Source: Streptococcus pseudopneumoniae (lineage in GTDB: Bacteria; Bacillota; Bacilli; Lactobacillales; Streptococcaceae). Taken from it: DNA of 55,058 bases. Below, in pieces: positions 48,569 to 55,058 of this stretch (the stretch's first letter is position 1; every line of letters begins with the position of its first letter). The notes under the pieces were generated by a model. It was not told the DNA's origin, ran no database searches, and saw nothing but the letters and a program-made list of their open reading frames with translations. Position numbers and translations under genes: made by a program. Location: assembly GCF_001070715.1 (NCBI RefSeq), contig NZ_JVRR01000118.1, positions 1-55,058 of the forward strand, given 5' to 3'.

Positions 48569-49696
48569 ATGTGGATGGAAGAACTTCCCAACGGGAAATA
48601 CAAATTTTTTGAGCGATATAAAGATCCATATACTGAGAAATTAAAAAAAGTGTCAGTCACGATGGAGAAGAAAACTCCCCAGGCAAGAAATCAAGCTGCT
48701 ATCTTGTTGCAAGAGAAGATAAATAAAAAACTCAGCACAAAACAAGTAGAAAGCATTACATTTGAAGAAATCTATAACCTTTTCTATAAATCATGGGCAC
48801 AAACAGTAAAAGCATCTACAAAACACAATTATACTTTTGTTGATGCAACTATGAAAAAAGAAATACCATCTGACACTTTACTAGCTAATATCGATAGACG
48901 ATATATCCAGAGCAAGATTGAAAATATTATTGATAGCAATGGCTATCATACAGCTTATAGAGTCCGCAGCAGACTCAAAAGCGTCTTCGATTATGCAGTT
49001 CAATACTCCTATATCGGAAATAACGAGGTTAATTACACGGTTATTCCTAAAAAGCCGGAAACTTTAGAAGATATTGAAAAAAAGCGCAACAAGTTTTTGA
49101 CTATGCAAGAAATCAAAACATTAATAGACGCACTAAACAATCAACCGTATCAACAAAAATATGCCGATATGGTAACGGTTCTTGCTCTTACTGGTATGAG
49201 ATATGGAGAGTTGACAGCATTACAACTCAAAAATATAGACTTCCAAAATAAAAAAATTGAGATTACAGGTAATTTTGATTCAGTAAACAAAATAAAAACA
49301 TTGCCAAAAACCGCAAAATCCATTAGAACAATATTGGTATCAGATGCGGTTATAGAGGCCATACAGCGTCAAGTGATCCGCCTCACTGAACGCCATCAGC
49401 CGCTAAAAGATGATGATTATATCTTTTGCTTAGAAGTCTGGAATAGCCCAATAACATTAGCATCTTTTATTCAAATTATAAAAAAATACGGTGCGAAAGC
49501 TGGAATAGAAAAAAATTTATCTAGTCATATTTTCAGACATTCTCACATCTCGTTTTTAGCAGAGTCTGGATTACCTATCAAATCAATAATGGATCGTGTT
49601 GGTCACTCAAACGCAAAAATGACTTTAGAAATATACTCCCACACTACACAAGATATGGAGGGTAAACTCGTAGAAACGTTAGATAGTATTTTTTAA
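48569..49696 (+). CDS. int: Tyrosine integrase
   Basis: The 375-residue protein starts MWMEELPNGKYKFFERYKDP, a typical streptococcal phage integrase N-terminal AP2-like arm-binding domain. A SAM-like core-binding domain follows (about 65-170), then the catalytic domain with Arg211 (LTGMRYGELTAL), HIFRHSH with Arg323, GH at 345-346 and the nucleophile Tyr356 (TLEIYSHTT). All catalytic residues are there. It lies at the right end beside attR and points outward to yebC. GTGAGGT supports the start. Confidence 0.95.
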   Translation: MWMEELPNGKYKFFERYKDPYTEKLKKVSVTMEKKTPQARNQAAILLQEKINKKLSTKQVESITFEEIYNLFYKSWAQTVKASTKHNYTFVDATMKKEIPSDTLLANIDRRYIQSKIENIIDSNGYHTAYRVRSRLKSVFDYAVQYSYIGNNEVNYTVIPKKPETLEDIEKKRNKFLTMQEIKTLIDALNNQPYQQKYADMVTVLALTGMRYGELTALQLKNIDFQNKKIEITGNFDSVNKIKTLPKTAKSIRTILVSDAVIEAIQRQVIRLTERHQPLKDDDYIFCLEVWNSPITLASFIQIIKKYGAKAGIEKNLSSHIFRHSHISFLAESGLPIKSIMDRVGHSNAKMTLEIYSHTTQDMEGKLVETLDSIF

Positions 49697-49720
49697 TTTT
49701 GCCCCTTTCCTGCCCCTTTC
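49697..49720. repeat. TTTTGCCCC repeat at right phage end
   Basis: TTGCCCCTTT and TGCCCCTTT follow one another right after the integrase stop. The same pair is at 6714-6737 at the other end, with two or three changes over 24 bases. Both copies lie inside the prophage, so they fit integrase arm sites better than the crossover core. Confidence 0.5.
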
Positions 49721-49739
49721 ATTCGCACAAAATAATAAT

Positions 49740-49778
49740 AACCCTTGAAAATCCAGTATTTCCAAGGGTTATTTTTTT
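49740..49778 (+). terminator. Terminator after int, also facing yebC
   Basis: AACCCTTG and CAAGGGTT form a perfect outer stem, with AAAT/ATTT pairing inside, followed on the plus strand by seven T. It ends the integrase transcript. Because it lies four bases from the yebC stop it may also end yebC transcripts now that the old terminator is displaced, though the minus-strand T-run is weak. Confidence 0.8.
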
Positions 49779-49781
49779 GTC

Positions 49782-49797
49782 ATTAGAATCCGTCTAC
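49782..49797. other. Right attachment core (attR) at yebC 3' end
   Basis: ATTAGAATCCGTCTAC covers the stop and last codons (VDGF-stop) of the yebC-like gene and matches the left core at 6585-6600 at 15 of 16 bases. Integration therefore keeps the gene's reading frame. Confidence 0.85.
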
Positions 49798-50499
49798 GTT
49801 TGTGTAGATTTTTTGTACGTCTTCATCGTCTTCAAGAACGCTGTAAAGTTTTTCAAAGGTTTCAAGGTCATCGCCTGACAATTCCACTTCTGACTGAGGA
49901 ATCATTTCTAATTCAGTCACTTGGAATTCTTGGATACCTGACTCACGAAGGGCAACGATAGCCTTGTGAAGGTCAGTTGGAGCTGTGTAAACTGTGATTG
50001 TACCTTCTTCTGCTTCTACATCATCCACATCCACATCTGCTTCTAGCAATTGCTCAAAGACCGCGTCCGCATCTTCACCTGCAAATACAATAACACCCTT
50101 GTTATCGAAGAGGTATGAAACCGAACCTGAAGCACCCATGTTTCCGCCGTTTTTACCAAAGGCTGCACGGACATTAGCCGCTGTACGGTTGACGTTAGAA
50201 GTCAAGGTATCAACAATCAGCATAGAACCATTTGGTCCAAAACCTTCGTAACGTCCTTCTGTAAAGGTTTCGTCTGTGTTTCCTTTAGCCTTGTCCAAAG
50301 CTTTATCGATAACGTGTTTTGGCACTTGGGCTTGTTTAGCACGGTCGATAACGAATTTCAAGGCTGAGTTTGATTCTGGATCTGGATCACCTTTTTTAGC
50401 TGCTACATAGATTTCTACACCAAATTTTGCATATACTTTAGAGTTAGCTCCATCTTTAGCCGTTTTCTTGGCTACGATATTGGCCCATTTACGTCCCAT
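49783..50499 (-). CDS. YebC/PmpR-family protein (TACO1-like)
   Basis: The 238-residue protein starts [20 protein letters not shown] and contains [20 protein letters not shown] and [12 protein letters not shown], then the GYGPNG-like [16 protein letters not shown]. An acidic C-terminal domain ends YTNVDGF. This is the complete YebC/TACO1 family (streptococcal YebC/YeeN type). Members act at the ribosome on polyproline-like stalls or as regulators. The C-terminal codons are the phage attachment site and are regenerated by it. Confidence 0.92.
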   Translation of the reverse strand: MGRKWANIVAKKTAKDGANSKVYAKFGVEIYVAAKKGDPDPESNSALKFVIDRAKQAQVPKHVIDKALDKAKGNTDETFTEGRYEGFGPNGSMLIVDTLTSNVNRTAANVRAAFGKNGGNMGASGSVSYLFDNKGVIVFAGEDADAVFEQLLEADVDVDDVEAEEGTITVYTAPTDLHKAIVALRESGIQEFQVTELEMIPQSEVELSGDDLETFEKLYSVLEDDEDVQKIYTNVDGF

Positions 50500-50533
50500 T
50501 AGGAATCTCCTTTTTCACATTTTAATCTTTCTT

Positions 50534-50562
50534 ATTATAACACAAGTTTTTTCGATTTTCAC
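50534..50562 (-). promoter_or_regulatory. yebC promoter
   Basis: On the minus strand TATAAT (50534-50539) has TG one base upstream, making an extended -10. No good -35 is visible. It lies about 35 bases before the start codon, whose ribosome site is AAAGGAG. Confidence 0.65.
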
Positions 50563-51157
50563 TAGAGGAAATGGATTTTATTCAGTAAATCCAACTAGGA
50601 TTGCACTTTGGTTGCCAATATTTCCTTGCCTTTCCATCCCTATCAACATTCAAAAAACAAACTAGACCATTATCTGAAAATAGAAAGTTTGACAAAGTCC
50701 GCTCAAGCTACTGTTTTGAGTTTATAGATATAAGCGACAAAAACAATCATACTGCACCTTTTGTTGACAGTCTACTCCAGACATATCATAGTTCAAGTAA
50801 ATACTTTGAAATTCAACAGTTCTTATAGGCACTATTGTATTCTAAGAAATCAATAGAAGAGTTTCTAAACAAAACTATAATTTATATGTTCCTGAAACAG
50901 AAATGTATGCTCTTTTTGATTTCACATGATACTGAAGTTATACTAGTACACTGGTACTTCTAAAACAAGTAAAAGGTAGCTAATTCCCTGTATAGCAAGG
51001 AGTTTCACTACCCTTTTTACTTTTTTACACATCCTATTTGATAGACTCATTTTAACATCACGAGCCTAGTCCAAAGGAAAATCGCTAGGCAAGAGATAAA
51101 CTTTCAGATATTCGCAGAGAGATCATCGCCTCTTTTTGTCGCAAACATTCTTCTCTC
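50563..51157. other. Gap between yebC and pneumolysin gene
   Basis: No gene is supported in these 595 bases. A stretch at 50701-50730 (CTCAAGCTACTGTTTTGAG, then TTTATAGATA) resembles the boxB end of BOX elements and may be a decayed copy. The terminator at 50961-51026 lies within. Short frames at 50601-50828 lack ribosome sites. The rest is A/T-rich without clear signals. Confidence 0.5.
50961..51026. terminator. Terminator after the pneumolysin gene
   Basis: AAGTAAAAGGTAG pairs with CTACCCTTTTTACTT (one or two bulges), with an inner TCCCT/AAGGA stem in the loop and T-rich ends in both directions. It is about 130 bases beyond the pneumolysin stop and separates that operon from yebC. Confidence 0.7.
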
Positions 51158-52573
51158 CTAATCATTTTCTACCTTATCCTCTACCTGAGGATAAAGAGTC
51201 GTTCCCCAAATAGAAATCGTCCGCTTACGCACTAGTGGCAAATCAGTTTTTTCATAAACCGTACGCCACCATTCCCAGGCAAGCCCGGTACACTCTCTAA
51301 TTTTGACAGAGAGATTGCGAACATTCCCTTTTAAAGGAATACTAGTAGTAAAGTGAGCCGTCAAATCCTGGCCATTTCTGTCCCAAGCCTTAGGAGTCAA
51401 AACTTCTTTACCTTGATAATCATAGGATAATTCATCCCAAGTAATGTAATATTGGGCAACATAGGCACCACTATGATCCAAGAGTAAATCTCCGTTTCTG
51501 TAAGCTGTCACCTTAGTCTCAACATAGTCTGTACTGTTTTGAAAGGTCGCAACTACATTGTCCCGTAAAAAAGAAGTTGTATAAGAAATCGGCAAACCTG
51601 GATGATCGGCTGTAAAGCGACTGCCTTCTTGAATCAAGTCCTCTACCATATCCACCTTGCCTGTTACAACTCGGGCACCCGAACTTGGGGCGCCCCCTAA
51701 AATAACCGCCTTCACTTCTGTATTGTCCAAAATCTGTTTCCACTCTGTCTGAGGAGCTACCTTGACTCCTTTTATCAAAGCTTCAAAAGCAGCCTCTACT
51801 TCATCACTCTTACTCGTAGTTTCCAACTTGAGATAAACCTGACGCCCGTAAGCAACACTCGAAATATAGACCAAAGGACGATCGGCAGAAATTCCTCTCT
51901 GCCTCAAATCCTCTACCGTTACAGTATCTTGAAATACATCTCCTGGATTTTTAACAGCATCTACGCTAACTGTATAATAAATCTGCTTAAAATTAACAAT
52001 CTGAATCTGCTTTTCGCCCGAATGGACAGAGTTAAAATCAATATCAAGAGAATTCCCTGTCTTTTCAAAGTCAGAACCAAACTTGACCTTGAGTTGTTCC
52101 ATGCTGTGAGCCGTGATTTTTTCATACTGCATTCTAGCTGGGACATTATTGACCTGACCATAATCTTGATGCCACTTAGCCAACAAGTCGTTTACCGCTC
52201 CGCGAACACTTGAATTGCTGGGATCTTCCACTTGGAGAAAGCTATCATTACTTGCCAAACCAGGCAAATCAATACTATAAGTCATTGGGGCACGATCGAC
52301 CGCAAGAAGAGTGGGATTATTCTCTAACAAGGTCTCATCCACTACGAGAAGCGCTCCAGGATAGAGGCGACTATCGTTGGTAGCCGTCACGGAAATATCA
52401 CTTGTGTTTGTCGACAAGCTCCGCTTCTTTCTTTCGATAACAACAAACTCATCGGGTAGCTGATTCCCCTCTTTGATGAAACGATTTTCAATACTCTCTC
52501 CCTGATGGGTCAAGAGTTTCTTTTTATCATAATCCATAGCTAGTATAAAGTCATTTACTGCTTTATTTGTCAT
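51158..52573 (-). CDS. ply: Cholesterol-dependent cytolysin, pneumolysin type
   Basis: The 471-residue protein is colinear with pneumolysin, lacks a signal peptide, and keeps the undecapeptide ECTGLAWEWWR (427-437) and the Thr-Leu cholesterol-recognition pair in WGTTLYPQ. It forms large pores in cholesterol-containing membranes. Compared with the common pneumococcal sequence as I remember it, it has T2, D14, R224, D231, A295 and Y386. Such a set suggests a mitis-group (mitilysin or S. pseudopneumoniae-like) allele. It is the last gene of an operon whose three upstream genes also accompany ply in pneumococcus. No truncation is seen. Confidence 0.95.
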   Translation of the reverse strand: MTNKAVNDFILAMDYDKKKLLTHQGESIENRFIKEGNQLPDEFVVIERKKRSLSTNTSDISVTATNDSRLYPGALLVVDETLLENNPTLLAVDRAPMTYSIDLPGLASNDSFLQVEDPSNSSVRGAVNDLLAKWHQDYGQVNNVPARMQYEKITAHSMEQLKVKFGSDFEKTGNSLDIDFNSVHSGEKQIQIVNFKQIYYTVSVDAVKNPGDVFQDTVTVEDLRQRGISADRPLVYISSVAYGRQVYLKLETTSKSDEVEAAFEALIKGVKVAPQTEWKQILDNTEVKAVILGGAPSSGARVVTGKVDMVEDLIQEGSRFTADHPGLPISYTTSFLRDNVVATFQNSTDYVETKVTAYRNGDLLLDHSGAYVAQYYITWDELSYDYQGKEVLTPKAWDRNGQDLTAHFTTSIPLKGNVRNLSVKIRECTGLAWEWWRTVYEKTDLPLVRKRTISIWGTTLYPQVEDKVEND

Positions 52574-52583
52574 CTTCTACCTC

Positions 52584-52994
52584 CTAATAAGTTCCTGGAT
52601 TGAGTTGCATAAACTCAGACTTGTTCAGCGAAATCAGCCGTGGTTGGACTAAGTGATCCAAAATTTCCTCGTACAATTCTTTTGAGACATTGCGTCGCCG
52701 TCTGGCTAGATAAGAAGTCGGAATGACCGTATTATCCAACATAAATACCTTATCTAAGTCAATCAAGGTTGGTCTTGTAAAAGGATTACGAGCTAGATCT
52801 GGCTCTTCTATCATAAAATTCTTGACCAAACGTCTGGTCAAGAGAGCTGGTTTGAAGGTCTGATTTTTAACCAACTCTTTGTTTTTAGTCATGCTGTTGT
52901 CAATACAGATATACATATGATTCTTCACAGCCAAATCGCTACTAATACTTGGAAAAGGCAAATAAAGAGCTACAACATCTCCTCTCTTAATCAA
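52584..52994 (-). CDS. Ply-operon protein with PemK/MazF-like start
   Basis: The 136-residue protein begins MIKRGDVVALYLPFPSISSD, followed by KNHMYICIDNS. That is like the first strands of the PemK/MazF fold (GDVVxxxxPFP...H). The rest (TFKPALLTRRLVKNFMIEEP; ARNPFTRPTLIDLDKVFMLD) does not show the other toxin motifs clearly. It lies ten bases before ply. It is conserved upstream of ply in pneumococci, and no function is known to me. Confidence 0.7.
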   Translation of the reverse strand: MIKRGDVVALYLPFPSISSDLAVKNHMYICIDNSMTKNKELVKNQTFKPALLTRRLVKNFMIEEPDLARNPFTRPTLIDLDKVFMLDNTVIPTSYLARRRRNVSKELYEEILDHLVQPRLISLNKSEFMQLNPGTY

Positions 52995-53604
52995 GCAAGA
53001 GCACCCCCTTTTCTCCTAATGTAACATAGACAGGATTGACCAAGTCTTCTGATTGACTCAGAATTTCCAAAGTTTGAGTTTGGCGCCCTGTCAATTTAGT
53101 AGCATCTTGTCTCTTCAATACAAAATGCTTGTCGCCAATTACCTTGACACTATAATCCTTCTCCAAAGCTGACTGGTAAATCCACATCAGATATTGTCTG
53201 TCCTGAGAACTCAAGAGAGAAGGATGTTCAAGTCTCCCGATAGTCTGATAAAAATCAAAAACAGGAGCTAACTCCTGCCAATCTGGCTGGCTAGTTGTCA
53301 AGGCTAAAAAAAGGGCTTTGCGAGCTGATACTTCTTGGTTAGCCTTGAGAGCCCCTTTTCCCTCCAAGTTTTTTAGAAAGTGGGAAACTCCAGAAAGCAA
53401 ATCTTTCTCTAACTGCGAGAAATAAAAACCTTGCCTTCCCAGACATAAGTCTCTCAAGTCGCTTTCTCTAGCAAATAAGAGTTCAAACAGTTGATAGTAA
53501 AAGAAAAATATCTGGCACTGAGTCGCGCTCATCTTTTCCTTGTCGGCTTCTTTTTTTAACCAGAGCAAGGGCAAAAGGTAGCTGGATTGAGACATTTCCT
53601 CCAC
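52987..53604 (-). CDS. Ply-operon protein, unknown
   Basis: The 205-residue, soluble, Leu-rich helical protein (YLLPLLWLKKEADKEKMSAT; FFFYYQLFELLFARESDLRD; YLMWIYQSALEKDYSVKVIG) has no recognised family. It overlaps the next gene by eight bases and follows the DUF4231-like gene after three, so all four genes to ply are one transcription unit. Confidence 0.7.
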   Translation of the reverse strand: MEEMSQSSYLLPLLWLKKEADKEKMSATQCQIFFFYYQLFELLFARESDLRDLCLGRQGFYFSQLEKDLLSGVSHFLKNLEGKGALKANQEVSARKALFLALTTSQPDWQELAPVFDFYQTIGRLEHPSLLSSQDRQYLMWIYQSALEKDYSVKVIGDKHFVLKRQDATKLTGRQTQTLEILSQSEDLVNPVYVTLGEKGVLLLD

Positions 53605-53607
53605 CTC

Positions 53608-54066
53608 CTATTCTTTTTTAACTGGAGCATCTGCACTAGCTGCCACTTCTTTTGACTGGATACTTTCCCACTGGTTAATTTCCTCTGAGATAAGACCTTC
53701 GCATGTCTTGACAAATAGGGCAAAAGCCTTGGTTTTTCCTGCATATTTCTCTGTTTGACATTGATAGAGGAATTTTTCCCTTTCCAGGAGTTGCGCAGTC
53801 TTTTGGTAAGAAATCCAGTGTTCCTTGGCATTATACAAATTGAGAATCCCCTCACACAGCAAGCCTAGACTGGACAAGGCAACCGAAATCAAACGGTAGC
53901 GATCACCTGGCATAGGAATAGCACAAAAGACAGCTATGAGAAAACCTGCCACGATTTCTGTTATTTTTAATACCTTATAGCGTCTACGATGTTGAACGCT
54001 TTTCTTTAAAAAATGAGCTATCTGTACGTCTAATCGCTCTGTCAGGTACATTTCTTCTGGCGTCAT
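53608..54066 (-). CDS. DUF4231/SLATT-like two-helix membrane protein
   Basis: The 152-residue protein has two membrane helices (about 34-50 and 57-75: EIVAGFLIAVFCAIPMPG; LISVALSSLGLLCEGILNL). A helical region follows with KEHWISYQKTAQLLEREKFL, YQCQTEKYAGKTKAFALFVK and CEGLISEEINQWESI. This order is that of DUF4231, a SLATT-related domain. SLATT proteins are proposed pore-forming effectors of nucleotide-signalling conflict systems. It is the first gene of the ply operon. Confidence 0.75.
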   Translation of the reverse strand: MTPEEMYLTERLDVQIAHFLKKSVQHRRRYKVLKITEIVAGFLIAVFCAIPMPGDRYRLISVALSSLGLLCEGILNLYNAKEHWISYQKTAQLLEREKFLYQCQTEKYAGKTKAFALFVKTCEGLISEEINQWESIQSKEVAASADAPVKKE

Positions 54067-54086
54067 GTTCGTAACCCCTTTTATTT

Positions 54087-54126
54087 ACTTTGATAATCAT
54101 AGTATAACATATTTGAATATCAAAGT
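54087..54126 (-). promoter_or_regulatory. Ply-operon promoter inside an inverted repeat
   Basis: On the minus strand TATACT (54101-54106) with TG one base upstream forms an extended -10 without a good -35. ACTTTGATA (54087-54095) and TATCAAAGT (54118-54126) are a perfect nine-base inverted repeat around it, 22 bases apart. A repressor binding both arms would cover the promoter. Confidence 0.65.
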
Positions 54127-54235
54127 ATAGTAAAAACTGGAAAGCTATATCTTATTATAAAATCCAAATATAAAATGTTTGTGAAATGAGAGAAAAATAT
54201 CACAAAAAGGATGGAACAAAAAGTTTCAAAATGAT

Positions 54236-54282
54236 AAAAACGCATAATACCTTGCCTTAAAAAGCTTGATATTATGCGTTTT
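54236..54282. terminator. Terminator after the surface-protein gene
   Basis: AAAACGCATAATA and TATTATGCGTTTT form a perfect 13-pair stem with a 20-base loop, with T-rich flanks on both sides. It ends the minus-strand surface-protein transcript about 100 bases after its stop. The gap 54127-54380 holds nothing else I can support. Confidence 0.75.
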
Positions 54283-54380
54283 ATCAGAGAAAGACTTTCT
54301 GAATGTTCACCTCAAATTGAGTTTTTCCAACATTCTTTCAATCACTATTCCAGCTAGTTTCCGACTCGTCTAAACTTTGC

Positions 54381-55058
54381 TTATCTTAACTGAGCAAGAA
54401 TAGCTTTGAGTTTCTCAATCAACTCATCTTCTGTGTAGTCAGACTCTTTCTCATTGGCTAGGAAGGCAACCGCTTGAGCGAGAGCTTCTCGTGCTTGGTC
54501 AAGGACTTTGACATCTACACTTGTAAGGTCGCTTTCTTGCAGAACCTTAGTCAATTCCTTGGTCAATTTCTTGAGTTCTGACTCTTTCTTACGACGAGCG
54601 ATGAGGAAGAGAAGGAGACCAAGAAGGGCGAGCAGGCTGCCAATCATGGTACCATATGGGAGATGACCTTGCTCTTTCCTTGTTTCTTTCGTTTCTTCTT
54701 CATCCTTAGTCGCTTGATTGCCTTTCAAGGATTCGAGTGCTTCCTTGACCTTAGCAGTCATCTCTTTCAAGCCTGTCTCTGTCAAGTCAGCATTTCTAAG
54801 GGCTTCTTGACCCTCTCCGAGAATGACCTTCGCAGCGTCGATGACAGATTGATCAATATCATCCAAGTCTTTCAAACGAGTTTCCAAGTCTTGAATCAAA
54901 TCTCTTAAGACGGATTTATCAACCTGTTTCTCTTGACTCGATTGAGCTCCTCCAGCGAAAGCTACACTTCTACGACTACGGGCTGGTGGTGTCACACTGT
55001 TGTCAGTATTGCCACCATTGTTAGTGTCCCCACCGTTATTAGTGTTGCCACCATTGTT
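54381..55058 (-). CDS. Membrane-anchored surface protein, 3' part only
   Basis: The frame is open to the window edge, so only the last 225 or so residues are seen; the MTPPARSRR start suggested by the shorter frame is not needed. The N-terminal part is a low-complexity repeat of NNGGNT/NNGGDT units, then PPARSRRSVAFAGG and a helical region. At about 90 residues from the end comes LPYGTMIGSLLALLGLLLFL followed by IARRKK, and then about 65 charged residues. LPYG is not a sortase LPxTG motif, and the long tail after the helix also speaks against sortase anchoring. It is probably a single-pass membrane protein with an outer stalk. Confidence 0.7.
   Translation of the reverse strand, partial: NNGGNTNNGGDTNNGGNTDNSVTPPARSRRSVAFAGGAQSSQEKQVDKSVLRDLIQDLETRLKDLDDIDQSVIDAAKVILGEGQEALRNADLTETGLKEMTAKVKEALESLKGNQATKDEEETKETRKEQGHLPYGTMIGSLLALLGLLLFLIARRKKESELKKLTKELTKVLQESDLTSVDVKVLDQAREALAQAVAFLANEKESDYTEDELIEKLKAILAQLR

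Larger units (their letters stand above)
6585..49797. mobile_element. Temperate prophage, PBSX/EJ-1-like, contractile tail
   Basis: A 43.2-kb element bounded by near-identical 16-base cores (6585-6600 and 49782-49797). It contains all modules of a complete temperate phage: integrase, repressor, replication, packaging, capsid, contractile tail with sheath, baseplate, holin and lysin. I see no frameshift or large gap in the essential genes, so it could be inducible. Order and gene families match Bacillus PBSX-type tails and the pneumococcal myovirus EJ-1, whose genome is of similar size; that likeness is from memory and not a search result. Confidence 0.95.

Noticed and set aside
49697..49720. 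TTTTGCCCC repeat as attachment core
   Set aside because: Both copies are inside the cores that match the yebC end, so they are more likely integrase arm sites.
50601..50828. Rightward 75-codon frame between yebC and ply
   Set aside because: No ribosome site, low-complexity A/T-rich translation, and a decayed BOX-like piece within it.
53556..53855. 99-codon minus frame within the DUF4231-like gene
   Set aside because: It is an out-of-frame shadow of the longer gene, with the same strand already occupied by a coherent operon.

Overview
The window comes from a streptococcus of the mitis/pneumoniae group. Three things point there: a full-length pneumolysin-type cytolysin gene (51158-52573) with its usual upstream operon partners, a BOX element (126-229), and a choline-binding phage lysin that fits choline-decorated teichoic acid. 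Several cytolysin residues differ from the common pneumococcal form as I remember it (T2, D14, R224, D231, A295, Y386). S. pseudopneumoniae, S. mitis or a divergent S. pneumoniae are therefore all possible.

Left host segment (1-6584), all on the minus strand: rpmH, a LiaF-like membrane protein with a LytTR regulator, a PAP2 phosphatase, and an operon of a MarR regulator (its start is frameshifted) with a heterodimeric ABC exporter that has one degenerate ATP site.

Prophage (about 6585-49797, 43.2 kb): a temperate phage with a contractile tail of PBSX/EJ-1 type. It is inserted at the 3' end of the yebC-like gene. The last codons of that gene are duplicated at the far left end, and a terminator that fits yebC is left stranded there, about 43 kb away. 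From right to left the prophage holds: the rightward integrase and lysogeny operon (CI repressor, RelB/RelE pair, ImmA protease, membrane protein); an operator-rich switch; leftward early genes (Cro-like, DUF771, two ATPases, DUF669 protein, SF2 helicase, primase-helicase, a hairpin array that may be the origin, RusA and a string of small genes); an SPFH protein; the ArpU-type late regulator; two 61-nt tRNA-like sequences; terminase, portal, MuF head protein with a long C-terminal extension, scaffold and capsid; sheath, tube, a chaperone with a -1 frameshift signal, tape measure, baseplate and fibre genes; then holin and CHAP lysin.

Right host segment (49798-55058), minus strand: yebC-like gene, pneumolysin-type gene, three co-oriented genes upstream of it, and the C-terminal part of a repeat-containing surface protein cut by the window edge.

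Most worth a second look: the MuF C-terminal extension with small unknown genes behind it, the twin tRNA-like elements, the hairpin array below the primase gene, the RelBE pair inside the lysogeny operon, and the complete -1 frameshift signal.
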